In this document: positions 48,201 through 59,898 of the stretch, piece by piece
How the letters are laid out: every line of letters begins with the position of its first letter
How positions within the stretch are numbered: position 1 is the first letter of the stretch
From: Phyllostachys edulis
Taxonomy: Eukaryota; Streptophyta; Magnoliopsida; Poales; Poaceae
Length of the DNA stretch: 64,000 nt
Direction: 5' to 3'
Assembly: GCA_036346405.1 (NCBI GenBank)
Contig: CM070568.1
Coordinates: forward strand, 9,120,221-9,184,220
Made by a program: the position numbers and the translations under genes
Notes under the pieces: model-generated
What the model was told of the DNA's origin: nothing
Databases searched by the model: none
What the model saw: the letters and a program-made list of their open reading frames with translations, nothing else

Positions 48201-51200
48201 TTTGTGACGCCTCCCGACATAGTTTAATTGCTTGTGTATTTTTTTTCAAAAACTTTATATGTTCTGATTTTGTCTCTGAAGTTCATTTAATTATACTGTT
48301 TGTAGAAATTTTCTAATCTTTATATATACTAATTAGAGGCCCTCCTAGAAGCCCTCACGTTAATTCTAGATGGATAAAAGGCTAGAAATTCCCACATAAA
48401 TCAAAAATTCTAGAATTTCTCACATTAATCCAAAAAACAGAAGATTTGGATCATCCAAACTTCATAATACTATAAATCAATGGCTTAGATCAAGTCTTAT
48501 GCAACTATGTACTAGCAAAAACTAATAGTCCTATGCAGCCATGTACTAGCAGAAATTGAAGAATTAGAACCCAATGCGCTATCACATCGGGACTCATGCA
48601 TGCAAGATGTCTCCCGTGTCCAGTCAAGAGTTTGCAAGGTTGGGGTTCTTACATGCATGGTGTGTCTCCTATGTGGCTGTGTCCGGTTACAGGAAGGGGG
48701 CTAGCTTCTGGTATGGAATATTGGCGGTGATTGTTTTTTGCTAGGCATTGTTTCTTCCTCCATGCATATAGATCCACGGTATGTAATTTTTGAGTTCAAA
48801 ACTTTTGTACTCAAGACAGTAACATAAATACTCCGTCTAAAACATTCTATCGAACAACTTTCTGTCTAAATTGTACAACTTTGAAATCCAAAATTTTCTA
48901 TTAAAATAACTTTCCAATCTTAACCATTCTACTCAAATAGTAAAAGTTTCGGCTCTTTCCTCTCAAGTAACTTTCTAATATAAAAATTCCTACTAAGTAG
49001 TGAATTCTATTAAAAACTTGGAAATTCTATGCAAGTTTAGAACTAAATTTTGAAAACAATCATTAAAAACTTCCTATTAAAAGTTATCAAACTTCCTAAT
49101 CTCTCTATTAAAACTTAGTCTTTGTTATCACTAGAAGAATCAGATTATTTTTGCTCTGAACAACCCAGTTGCATGTGATGCACTACCTCTATCATTTCTC
49201 TTTACACAATGCAAAAGCAGTGAAAAGTGATGGCGTTTAACATTGCCGACTTATTGGGTTTTGCCAAAGCTACATGTCGTCTGAAATCGATCGCAAGCAT
49301 ACATGAATTAGTAATAAATTTAAATTTAAAGGGATAACGAATTTCATAAACATATATATCCATAATAAGTGTACATATAATTAGTAATAAATCGTAAAAG
49401 GTAAAACAATTATGAGGAAAGATATGATAGCTAAATATATGTAATTTTGGGTATTAAAATTTTAGAAAGTAGTATAGTATCCAAGAATAAAGTAAAATAA
49501 AAACCAAAGTAGTTATGGGACTGAATACGATTAAATAAAACCCGCACATAAAATCAACTAAAATATAAAAAAATCTCTAGCAGATGCGGATGCACCTAAG
49601 TTGATGACTAGAATAGAAAATGCGGTCCAAACATTATGATTTTTTTCAGGCTCCTTACATAGTGGACTTGATTGTGTAATTTTTCTAAAATTTTTCCAAA
49701 ATTAATTAATACAATTTCATAATGTCCTTACATTATGAAATATTAGACTCCTCACATAGTGGACATTATGAAATTGAATTACTTAATTTTGTAAAATTTT
49801 GGAAAAATTACATAATCAAGTACACTCTGTAAGTAGCCTGAAAAAAATTCATGATGTTTGGATCTCATTTTATATATTAGAAAATTCCTACAAATAGTAT
49901 AATTAAATGAATTTTAGAGACAAAATCAGAACGTATAAAGTTTTGAAAAAAATACACAAGCAATTAAACTATGTCGGAAGGCACCACAAAAAAATTGATA
50001 ATTTTTTAACTCAATTTCTATATTTAAAAAATTATGGAAACGGAAGTAACCGGCGGCGAAGTTATTCGTCTAATTTTTTGGTTTTCGCGATGTTATTTTC
50101 TAGTGCGTAATGAACGGAGTGTTGTTCCTCCGATTACGCTCTAATGCGATGTCACTGAGCTAATTTTCCCTTTTTTTTTGCAAAATACTCTATATGTAGT
50201 AGGTATATTAGATATATATTAATAACGAGGATACATACTTCACATTTGTATCCGCAATAGATTTTAGAACACTCCCACACCTCCCCCTTTGCAACTCGTC
50301 TCAAGTAGTACGACCTAGCCAGCCAACCCAACAGCGCACGAATCCACCAAGCAACCAGGCGTTGCACGAGGCGAGAAGGCGAGGGCGATTTCTGGGCTCT
50401 GGCTTGACCTCGGCGGCGGCACGTGACGGGGAAGGTAGCAAGTGCCAAGAAAAGCTGGCAGCAGCATGCGCCGAGTAGAGCCTGATCGAGTCATGTGGGA
50501 GACACGGTCCTAGGATTTTGGTAAGGGACTGCGAGGCGGCAACCGCACCACCGGGGCCGGTGAGGTAGAACACACAAGTTAATAGTAGAACATGCATATC
50601 CCCATTCCTGAATTCCATGATCACAAATCCTAAATTCCTAATTCAATAAATTTTCTTAATTATTTTATGATTACTTTAAATTATATGAGATGTTATGTCT
50701 AATACAAACAATTTGTACTTTGACTTTGTTTTTATTATGGACCTTTACTTTTTCGATTGAACAATATTTTGTTAACTCCCGAATCCATAGCAAAAATACT
50801 AGGTCCGCTGCTGGCGGCAGCGGTCTGACGGAAACATGGCGAATTCCGTTGCCCCAATGTAGTCCGAGAGAGTTTTGCGTTTGCATTTGTTTCTGGTGGG
50901 GTTCTTCCCTTTGGCCGCCGATTTCTGGTTCCGCCGCTGCTCTAATCGGGGTTGAAAACAAAGGAAGAAAATGCTATGGGACGGGACCTCACCGTGAGAC
51001 CCCGCCCCATCACCGTTCATCTCAATCCCCCCTTGATCCAAGGGCTCGAGGGCGGAGCCTCACATGAGACGATGCCCCATAGAATTTCCTTCCGAAAAAC
51101 AAATGCTACCCTAGCAAATCACTCGAGTACGGTTTCAAGTTCTGCAGCAGTGGTAGAGAGCACCAGCCGCTGTTAGGCTAGGCTGTAGGATCGACAGTAC

Positions 51201-54200
51201 TGTGCTGTGTTGCTTGTAGTACTTTGTACACGTAAGTGGTAGATAAAAACACACGTGGTAGTAATTGGTGGTAGATCGCAATGTAGCACATACGAGCTCT
51301 TCGGCGGTACACTAATTTTGATACGGGTCGTTTACTTTTTTTATCTGATAGTTTAGGTTAGTTAGGGTTTAGTTATATTACACTTAGTAGTATAAGTATT
51401 ATAATCTTAAGAGTGTTATAATTGTAATTGGTTTTGTAGAGACCACACGATACAAGATTAATATTTTGAATCTTAGTCGAAAAAGTTCATAATACCATCA
51501 CAAAAAAATTATAAATACAAAGGAAAATATATTTGCTCTTAACAAATTAACGGTCAAATTTTATTTATACTGCTACTACTATATACTACCGGTAGAATAT
51601 ACCGTAAAATTTCTCAAATACGTGAGGTCGTACGTACCCGTGATGCGGGTTGATGCCGCTGGTGCCGGCGCCGAGCTCGTGCATGTTGGTCTTCCCGGCG
51701 AGGATGGCGCCGCAGCCGCGCAGCTGCGCCACGCACGCGGCGTCCGCCGCGCACGCACGCGCGCGCCCCAGCCAACGCGTCCCGCCTGCACGCAACGTCA
51801 CAATTCACCCCGAGTTAGGAGCCACGTCTAGAACACGGGGATTTTTCCCAAATTACCGCGGAAAGCAAACTGTTTTATGCGAGATTCCTGCGTTCCGACC
51901 GTGTTGTTTTTTTTTAACCGTGGCATTGCAGCTTCGTACCGGTGCACAAATCTCATCGATCGTGCTGTCATCGATCTTGGAAGAACAGCAATGGAATCTG
52001 ACGAGGCTGTGTCTGGTTGATGGGTGGCACAACGGCCTACACTCAGATCACAAGCATGATTGCCATGACTAGTACTACCACATGACACACCCCACAGGTC
52101 CACAGGTTCCACACTTGAAAATGCCAGCCAGTGCCAAATGCAAGTTTCACAGCAATTTTCATGCAAACACCAGCCATTTGCAATCGAAAAAAAAGAATGC
52201 CATGTCAGAGCAAATGCAGATCATGGCATGCTGCTAGATTTTATTACCTGTGGTTGGGTACGGCAAGCAGTCTATCTCGTCTTTCACAGCCACCAGCACT
52301 CCATCCAGTGCAGACAGAGGTGCCCCTGTGGTTGAAGTAAAAGAACAGAACAGGAGGCTTAATGAACTCAGTTTGATCAAAACAATTCAGTGTTTGTATC
52401 TCTCTTAAGAGCAAAACACAACCAACAAATTTTTACTAATACCGTCGGATTGGTCACCCAATGGTCATAATTAAATCATCCGACAACATACGATGTATAC
52501 TGCTCTAATTCACAATGTTGACAAGTTCCATGGGCGGTGGCCAGTGCAACGATATTCTCCAATACCTCCCAGCACACCGAGCAGATTTCCCGACTAAATA
52601 GTCCATGAAATTAAAGACATCCTAAACCTATGGATGCAAGCCGGTGCAAAAAAAAACCTACAATTTGTCCTTTTTTCTCCTTTTTCCTTTTTCCTACTCG
52701 AGACTACTGGCCCTGTACAATTTTCTCCTTTTTCCTTCCTAGCCTTTTTCGTGTAACTTCACCTTTCTTAATGAAATGAATTATGACAGTTCTTCTGCCA
52801 TTTGTTCAAAAAAGAAAAATCACAATGTCTAGTTGCACATACATGGAAGTATGGAACATGCAAACATAGTAACTGTCTCTGTCTATGTCATCAATCCTTG
52901 TGCTAACCTGCTGTTGCCTCTCCTGTACTCTTTGTTTCCAGACAACAACATGTAACCAGCAGCGTTCATTTGATCAATCAGTTTCCTTTCCTTTCCTTTC
53001 TTTTCCTTTCCTTTATGGTAACGTTGTTTTCAGAAATCAAAACAGAAAATTCAGGAACTTCTTGGGCAGGTTCTGGTTGTGAGTGTTCTTGGACTGGTGT
53101 ATGTGTATTGCATGATTGGTAGCAGGTGGGTACACAGTTTGGTGGGCTAGATGACTAGATGTCAAAACTGAAAGAGGGTGAGAACCAAGAAAAAGTGATG
53201 TGTTGGTTGAGAGGAGCGGTTCAGTCATTGTTCTGTGCTGCGGTTAACTGTTACAATGTTTCTGCTCATTGTTACTGTGCAGTGCAAATGAAGGAGAGTA
53301 AGATTTATTTACCACTCTGGTATCTGAGGGTGGACTCCTCAGCCTGCTTCATGATGTCTTCAGGGTTGTAGCTGATGAAGAAGGCCATGTTGAGGCTAGG
53401 GCTTGAGCACTCCTTCACTGCAGCCAGGAATCTCTTTGCGACCTGCAACAATGTGTTCTTGCTCATTTACCATAATTTACAGTTGTTTAAGGAATAATTT
53501 ACAGTTTTTTTAAGGAATAATTTGCAGTTTTTTTAAGGAATAATTTGCAGTTTTACATCATGTTGTAATTGTCAGTAACAAAATAATTTTGTGACCTGCT
53601 TAAACTTACTTGGCCCTGACAATTCACTTGTCAAGGACAGCCCCAGTACAGTAAATTATGACAAATTACCATGTAAACCATATAACTACTGTCAAGAACA
53701 ATATGACCTAAAACAAACCTGAACAGGTGTAGTCTCTCCTGAACTGTATGCCTTGGAGAAGTCCCTTATCGTCCAGCGTCTGAGGCTTGACGACGCATCG
53801 GTGGTGAGCGTCGATTCGAGGCGAGCAGGGAGGCAGCTGACGGCCTCCTGAACACGCTCTGCGGGCGACAAGTTGGGCTTCGTCAAGCTGACATTCTGCT
53901 CTGGAATGTCTGCAGAAGCAACAGTTTGTTGTTTGAATCGGATCCACTGAAAAAAAACATTCTCTGCGCCAAACAAGAATTTGGCATAGTCAGAAGTTCA
54001 GAATTGCAGAGAACCTTCCCAGCTGTGGGTTGCAGTGAACAGTGGGGACTCCGGGATTTCAGCCTCTGAGACAAGCTGCAAACGTTGGCTTCACAAGTCA
54101 GAGACTGTGACAATTCAGAGAAATTATTCCTGAGACTGCTCCAAGAAAGTGAAAGAAAATAACACTGCAGTGCAATTTGCGGTTGCAATAATTGTGTTCA

Positions 54201-54677
54201 CAACATTTTGGTGAAACTTTAGCCATCACCGATCTTTACAGTTTACATGCAAGCATGGTAACTGCAAATTAGGCTGAACTGTAGTATCATCTCCCATTAT
54301 CAGAAAGGAGAATACTTTTTGAAAGGAAGGAAGAAGAAAATTTTCAGGAGAGCTAGAATTCTGCTGCACCTTATTGATGAGATTATCCTTCTTCAAGATG
54401 TAAAGCACAATCTGACCGATGATCGGCATCTCAAGAATCCACACGAAGATCTTCACCAGAAGCCCGGCAACCCGAGGGGCTGAAGAAGAAAACTTTTTAG
54501 ATTCAACTTGAAGAACAGAACTCAGAATTCAACTCCAAGAACAGAATTCAGAATTGCAAATGAGCAGAAAGTGAAACCTTTGACATTAGGACTGATGTAG
54601 AATTCGTCGCTGTCGGGGCCGAGATTGACCTCGGCAGCCGGCTTGTACACCTTCGGGGACGAGCTGAAGATACCCAT
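45296..54677 (-). CDS. FAAH-like amidase, paralogue B, 20 exons, 608 residues
   Basis: A fatty acid amide hydrolase-like amidase, expected to cleave N-acylethanolamines to fatty acid and ethanolamine (family knowledge). Exons: 54677-54578, 54479-54370, 54075-54015, 53909-53719, 53442-53313, 52325-52248, 51785-51638, 47649-47537, 47455-47380, 47159-47088, 46973-46931, 46844-46773, 46699-46619, 46483-46380, 46296-46204, 46046-45978, 45881-45817, 45719-45658, 45547-45452, 45358-45296. Phases agree throughout and the total is 1827 bp with the stop at 45298-45296. The amidase signature is intact: Lys212 (VAVKDEIDCLP), cis-Ser288 (SGGSSSGSAAVV), nucleophile Ser312 (DGGGSVRMP). Spacing 76 and 24 equals that of the Arabidopsis enzyme as I recall it, and total length is close to its 607. 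Intron 7 (about 4 kb) holds transposons. Intron 19 starts with GC, not GT. Exon borders are my own reading and need transcript support. Confidence 0.88.
48025..50168. mobile_element. 2.1-kb non-autonomous element with ~300-bp inverted repeats
   Basis: The left arm, 48025 to about 48330, and the right arm, about 49878-50168, are inverted copies. Shared blocks are TTAGAGCGTAATCGGAGGA, AAATAACATCGCG, TTAGACGAATAAC and CAAGCAATTAAACTATGTCG (right arm, plus strand). The interior has no transposase. Long inverted repeats fit a Mutator-like or foldback element. The outermost bases (GAAAATCAGTG against GAAAATTAGCTC) blur into A/T runs, so no target duplication is certain. Confidence 0.7.
49613..49873. 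mobile_element. MITE nested in the 2.1-kb intron element
   Basis: Two arms of about 105 bp (49613-49728, 49752-49873) are inverted copies. Shared blocks: TCCAAACAT, TTTTTTTCAGGCT, ACTTGATT and CAATTTCATAATGTCC. No coding capacity. The family is not recognised. Confidence 0.65.
50964..51095. repeat. GC-rich hairpin, possible small MITE
   Basis: The left arm (GGAAGAAAATGCTATGGGAC) and right arm (ATGCCCCATAGAATTTCC) are inverted copies of about 45 bp around a short loop. Within them CTCACCGTGAG and CTCACATGAG are also palindromic. The target duplication is unclear. Confidence 0.5.
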
Positions 54678-54756
54678 GGATGAGCAGCAAATATGCAATG
54701 AACACTGAAGTCTGAACAAGAACTCCTGCGTGTCTGATTAGGCCAAGAAGTGGTGT

Positions 54757-54765
54757 TTATATATA
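54757..54765 (-). promoter_or_regulatory. TATA box of FAAH copy B
   Basis: TTATATATA (minus strand TATATATAA), 80 bp upstream of the ATG at 54677. Same place and sequence as in copy A. Confidence 0.55.
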
Positions 54766-54875
54766 GCGATTAGAGCCAAGAAGAACAACCAGAACAAGGA
54801 CAAAATGTAGCTTGAGAGAGACAGAGAGAGAGGGGAACGAAGTGATGTGCGGAGACATGTGGTATGGTTCTAATC

Positions 54876-56782
54876 GTTGAACAATTGGCATCGGTGTCGA
54901 GAAATTTAGGGAGTAAACTCTCGGTTTAGAAAATTGTCGTATTTGTTGTTAGGCGGTGGCGGTCAGACCGGCGATTGAACCATTTGAGGAATGTGCACCA
55001 AATACTTACGTAGGAGTGTTTGGGGTGAGTTTGCACGAGGTGTCATTGAAAATAGAGACTTGACGCGAAACTAGATAGAGTTCACATAAGGGTGTTTTTT
55101 GATTTAGGAAGCGGTTTGACCGGCCATTGATTGACAATCTAACTGGTGGCGGTCTGACCGGTCCTCTGTTACCGGAGCTAGCGGTCAGACCGACCAGGTG
55201 TAGTCTGACTGGCCTTGGTTGGTGGTCTGACCTACCGAAGGGTCGGTGGTCTGACCGGCCAGAGCAAGTTTATGCATGGTGAGCTGTGGTGAATTTGGGA
55301 ATTGGTCAAAGTCATGTGATTCAGTACATAGGTATTTTATGATGCATGTTTTGGCTAACGTTGATCAAGTTACGAAGAACTTGTGTTCGAAATCAATTTC
55401 TTAGTCTATTGTTGTGCAGGGGCGTTTAGAGTCAACTACGGTCAATGACGAAGATGATCGGGACTAGGCTAGGAGAGCTGAGGTCTAGAACGATCAAGAA
55501 TGACAGGTGAAGTGGTTGGACTCAAACATGATGCAAGATGGATAAGAATGATCGATTTGGAAGTTTGGTACAACGGGTTGCATCAAGTGGCTTGGGGCTG
55601 GTGCAAGTACCAAGGTGGTCCGGTGGGAGCCGAATGGGAGAGACTTACTGGCATGATGAAAGCCATGGATGAACCTATGCGTGGCGAATCATGGGATTGC
55701 TTCACAATGATTTGACTCGGTCATGTAGAAGGATCGAGAAGGGGTATCTTGGTATCTTCACCAAAATATCGAGCTGGTGACCTTGAAGAAACCATGGCGC
55801 ATGACAGTGCAAAGAAAAAGCGATTTAGGTCATGAAAAGGATAATATTGTGAAGAGATGGATTCAAGACACTCAGATTGTCTTCTACTTTGAGAAGTGTA
55901 CGTGAGTATAGACTCGTTTGTGTATGGGGTTAACGGGTGTCCGTTTGGGCTTTTTATCTAGACCGAGCCTCCATTATAAAAGGGGATGTGCGGGATTTGC
56001 ACAATAATCCACCAAGCTTTGGAAACCCTAGTTTGAAAATTAAGGAAAGTGGGAAAGAATAGAGGATGCTATGGTTTGAGAGAGGTGTATTAAGAGATTG
56101 AGTGCTCATGAGTGAGTTTTTTTGTCCTCTATGGTAGAGTCGCTATAAATCTACAATTTCTCATATCAATCCAATCAAGTTTGTGCCAAAATGAGTTTTC
56201 TCTTGTTCTTGCTCTCTTTCGTGATTTTGGGGTTCTTGTATTCTAGGGGTTTTGTCTTGATCTTTTGCTATGATCTAACTTGCTAGGACTTGTAGGATCT
56301 GAGCTAAGGTCATCTTGACTGTATTTTATTTACGAACACGCCTTTAGATCAACTTTATGTTTTCTCTCGGTTTTGAGCCTTCTTGCCCTGAATCACGAAA
56401 TTCGTAGAACCTTGGCTATAATCGTCTCGATCTTTGATTGAAAAAGGTTCCTGACTTTCTTCTTGAGTTATGTCTAAAATGTCAGATGTTTTGGATCACT
56501 ATATCAAAAGTTGGATCAATTTGTGAATCCTTCGTCGTGCGGTTTTTAGACAGCATAGGGGAGCGGTCAGACCAGCCTCCACGGCGGTCAGACTGGCCAT
56601 GCTGTGGTAGTCAGACCGGCAGAGGGCTTTGATCTTGGTTTTAGCTCAAGTCTTTTGCTGTGATATTAAGACAATGGTGTTCGCAGCTTTGCATAACTAT
56701 TGGAGTGAAAAAAAGTTGAATAACAGAGGAGAAAAAGAGTAGGCTCCTATTCACCTGCTCTAATCGCTATTTCGGTCCAACA
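54876..56782 (+). mobile_element. Solo LTR of a SIRE/Maximus-type copia element (copy B flank)
   Basis: Same insertion as 2698-4561, before duplication. It matches the LTRs of element B (sense end TTCGGTCCAACA at 56782, GATGATCGGGACTA near 55455) and is dense in GGTCTGACCGG motifs (54955-55260). Possible duplication TAATC (54871) / TAATG (56783). It begins about 200 bp upstream of the amidase start codon, so it overlaps the distal promoter. Confidence 0.7.
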
Positions 56783-57290
56783 TAATGGCTTGGACTGTGT
56801 GCTATACAAGTGTACACGTGTGTGTACACGTGTGCGCGTGCGTCAATCACTAAGCTTTCTTGTTGCAGTTTTGGCGGGGAGGGACGGTTGCTTAGTTTCC
56901 AACGGTAACTTCCGGCGTGGAGAAGTTTTGCCTTGTGTATTACATCAATGTCATTAACTTAATCTATCATACTGTTTTCTAAGATTCATTTCATCTACTT
57001 TTTTGACGAAGCATTTAATCTATACTTTAAGAACAGCACTTAAATAGGACTACTATGTTCTTGCGTGCAGGTTTAATTAGGACAAGCTAGGCCATTGAAG
57101 ATGGGGAATGGAGAGAAAAACATCTTGCAAAGCTCAATTAAGATGCATATGCACGAGCATCAGGTCGATCTTGGGTTCCATCCCCAGCCACGCAGGGTGA
57201 AAACACTCTTTAAAAACAAATATTAAGATGTATAAGTTTCTTCACAAACCGGGTGATTTTTTAAAGATGCAAACCGGGTGATTTTAGTAT

Positions 57291-57523
57291 TAATTTTATA
57301 ATCATTTTGGACCAAAACAAAACTAACTCAAAACGATGTAAAATCAGCCACATGTATGAGCAAAATATGTTCATGAAGGATTTGGTTGCACTATCGTCAA
57401 TTTGGCATTATATGCACTTAACTGATACAATAATTTTCAAGGTCAATTTTTTTTCCAACGTGGTCCATCTAAGAAAGTGATGTCCAATTTTCTTTTGTGT
57501 TAAAGTCAAATCAAAGCTTCGTA
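57291..57523. other. Intergenic, nothing recognised
   Basis: A+T-rich unique sequence just beyond the end of the duplication. No ORF or repeat seen. Confidence 0.6.
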
Positions 57524-57780
57524 CTCCCTCCGTTCTTAAATATATGACGTTTATTGCCAAGCGTGCGATCAGCTTATCTAACTTTGACTAATAATATATG
57601 AAAAACTATTTAGATTGATCATGAGTGAATAGTATCATTAGATTTGTCATGATAAATACTTTCATAATATAATAATTTTGTAATTTTTTACTAACAAAAT
57701 CATATAAAAAGTAATAGTCAAAGTTATATAAGTTTGACTGCACGCTTGGTCAAACGTCGTGTATTTAAGAACGGAGGGAG
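57524..57780. mobile_element. Stowaway MITE
   Basis: 257 bp with inverted ends CTCCCTCCGTTCTTAAATA and its complement, flanked by TA dinucleotides (57522-57523, 57781-57782). This is the classic Stowaway (Tc1/mariner-derived) signature of grasses. Confidence 0.95.
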
Positions 57781-58133
57781 TACTTAATTATCGATATTGC
57801 TCTGTCAACTATATTCGATCCAAACAAAAAAAAAGGCAATGCAATAAACATGTCTTTTCTTTGTTTCCATTGGACTAATACGCATTGAAAAGCCAGTGTT
57901 TTCCAACAAAAGGACGATCAAGTCAATGGAGAATTTTATCACTAGGATAAGATGTTAAGTATGTGGGCCAAATTCATTAGGCACTACATTGGATTTGTTA
58001 AGACCTGTCTCTCTTGCACTCGAGCAAGTCTAGCCTATTAAAATGGTGAGACTTGTGATCTTGCTCTATAGTTATAGGCAACATATCTAGTGTAAACAGA
58101 GAATTGAGGGCTAAAGTGCAAAATGCCATCTTG
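57781..58133. other. Intergenic, nothing recognised
   Basis: A+T-rich; no ORF, repeat or RNA gene that I can support. Confidence 0.6.
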
Positions 58134-58602
58134 TGTATCGGATCTGGCTCTTGCGGCCCAGAACGAGGCGGGTGGAAACCCCAATCCACTTAAACAGTTT
58201 TGCACTTAACCCCCACTTGAGCCATGCTTTTTGCAAAAACATCCCCTGCCTCCCATCCAATCGATCCCCTTCTCCATCTCCTTCTCTCGGAACAGAACGC
58301 TTCTCTCCTCTCTTGATCTCCTCTCTCGTCTCCCCACCCAAATCGCCACCGCGAATCGCACGAGCTCATATCTCTGTCGCGAACACCTCTGCTACCATGC
58401 CTCTGCCTCCTCCCATTTCCAACGCCTTGTGCCGTATCCACCCCTCGCTGCCCGGCCTCCATACACACTGCCATGTCAGATCCCGAAGGAATGCAACTCA
58501 ATTGCATTAATTGGTGGCGATTTGGGTGATTGCAAAACACATTAGTGATATTGGGGTCTTCCACCCGCCTCAATCCAGACTGCCTGAGTCAGACCGGATG
58601 GT
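58134..58602. mobile_element. 0.5-kb inverted-repeat element with CT-rich core
   Basis: The arms at 58134-58207 and 58529-58602 are inverted copies (GAGGCGGGTGGA and ACCCCAAT blocks, TTTTGCA near the inner end). The core (58220-58500) is C/T-rich and has open frames on both strands with no recognisable domain. It could be a MITE or a Pack-MULE-like carrier. No target duplication found. Confidence 0.5.
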
Positions 58603-58615
58603 CAAGAGTGTCTTT

Positions 58616-58968
58616 AAGGACATGTTCAATAGTTTATCTTTTAGGTTGTCTCTAACATGCTCCATGTCATCTTGAGATAATTTTAGAGACAACTATTCCA
58701 ATACATTGTCTCTTGAGCAATCTCTTTAAAACCTCACAAGCATTTAAGCTTTACATGAATCAAGTGCTTTGTTTCGCGTGAATAAACGACAACTGCACTC
58801 CAACAGCAAAAAAACTTTGTTGCTAGTACCTTGTTTTGTGTGATGCACCCGTTGCTTCGTGAGAGGATGACCTCATTTTTTTTCCCTTTCACTCTCTTCT
58901 ACATCATCAGAAAACCTACGTGACAACCTTAGAGATAGCTGAAGTGACACTATTGAAGATGCTCTAAC
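58616..58968. mobile_element. MITE of the CAATAG-TCTCTAA family, copy 1
   Basis: Ends AAGGACATGTTCAATAGTTT and, inverted, AGAGCATCTTCAATAGTGTC. Both are followed inward by GTCTCTAA or ATCTCTAAGG. A related element is at 62577-62880. No coding capacity. Confidence 0.6.
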
Positions 58969-59898
58969 ACTTTAGCACTCAATTGCCCTTTTACACCATT
59001 TGTCGATTTTAAAATCTATCCATTGCAAAACATTTTTTTTTTGTGGTGCATGGTAAAGAAAGCACTACATGGAGATGTAAATTCCTAGAGAAACAATTAA
59101 ATGCTTTGAATTTAGGAAACTAGGGTTTTGAACTGAAACACCACTTTTTTTTTTAAAAAAACCTAGGTAGTTATCCACCTACAACGTGTGCCTGGAGCAA
59201 TTTAACGACCTCTCTCCGACCAGACTCTTCCCAACCCCTCACTGCAGCACAAATGTGTGTGTACAAGCCAAAACACACCTCCAACATTCTACATGAATCA
59301 AATCAATCAATAAATGTTGCCACTTGCTCTAGGCTAGAAAATGGTGTGTGGCCTTAAAAAGTCATAAACATGCAAAAAGATCTTCTAGAATCTAATGGAA
59401 AAAAGAAGAAGAAAACAGGACAAGGATGGAGGGAAAAGGAGAAAAGAATCAACAACCAACTATTCCAGCAATTGATTGGCTTACTTTACTTGCATGCCCA
59501 TTTAATTCTTCTCCCTCCCATCCCTGCGAGATGGGTTAACCTAAAACCATTCAATACCCCTTACTTAGGCATTAACTTGCCTCATTGGATTAAACCCTGT
59601 GACGTGCTCACCCAAAAGGGAGGCCAATTTATGCCCGTACTGCTAAGCTTTTTCTTGTCCGTGATGTGGCTATCCTATTGACCATTGATTGCACGCAGAT
59701 ACAAGCCTAGCTGGACACGACAAGAGTGGTTCTAGGATGGTTCTTGTCCTTTTCCTTTTCATTTATCATTTGTTGGAATTTTCCTAATTTTGCAACTCTT
59801 CAACGTGGAATGAATGTAAGCTTGACATTTCACGCATAAATAGAGTGGATTGAGAGGTACTTCATCGTATTTTTTGGATTTTTATGTTGATTTGTTGC
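58969..59898. other. Intergenic, nothing recognised
   Basis: 930 bp with one 103-codon ORF (59370-59681) that shows no domain and has no supporting signal. I see no feature to annotate. Confidence 0.5.

Larger units (their letters stand above)
47650..51637 (-). other. Intron 7 of FAAH copy B, transposon-filled
   Basis: 3988 bp between the MHELG exon and the GGSSSGS exon, by far the longest intron. It contains the 2.1-kb inverted-repeat element (48025-50168), a nested MITE and a hairpin at about 50964-51095. The rest (47650-48024, 50169-50963, 51096-51637) shows nothing recognisable. Borders are G|GTACGT and TGCAG|G. Confidence 0.8.
52735..57290. repeat. Segmental tandem duplication, copy B
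   Basis: Partner of 1-4951 plus 44569-44666. It keeps the empty site of element C at 57187-57191 and lacks the 210-bp insertion of copy A. Small private changes include 14 extra bases near 57105 (GGGAATGGAGAGAAAAA region) and poly-T differences. Confidence 0.9.

Noticed and set aside
58133..58573. Overlapping ORFs of 104-127 codons as a gene
   Set aside because: Inside the arms and CT-rich core of an inverted-repeat element; open on both strands with no domain.
59370..59681. 103-codon ORF as a small gene
   Set aside because: No domain, no conservation evidence, and it lies in transposon-rich intergenic DNA.
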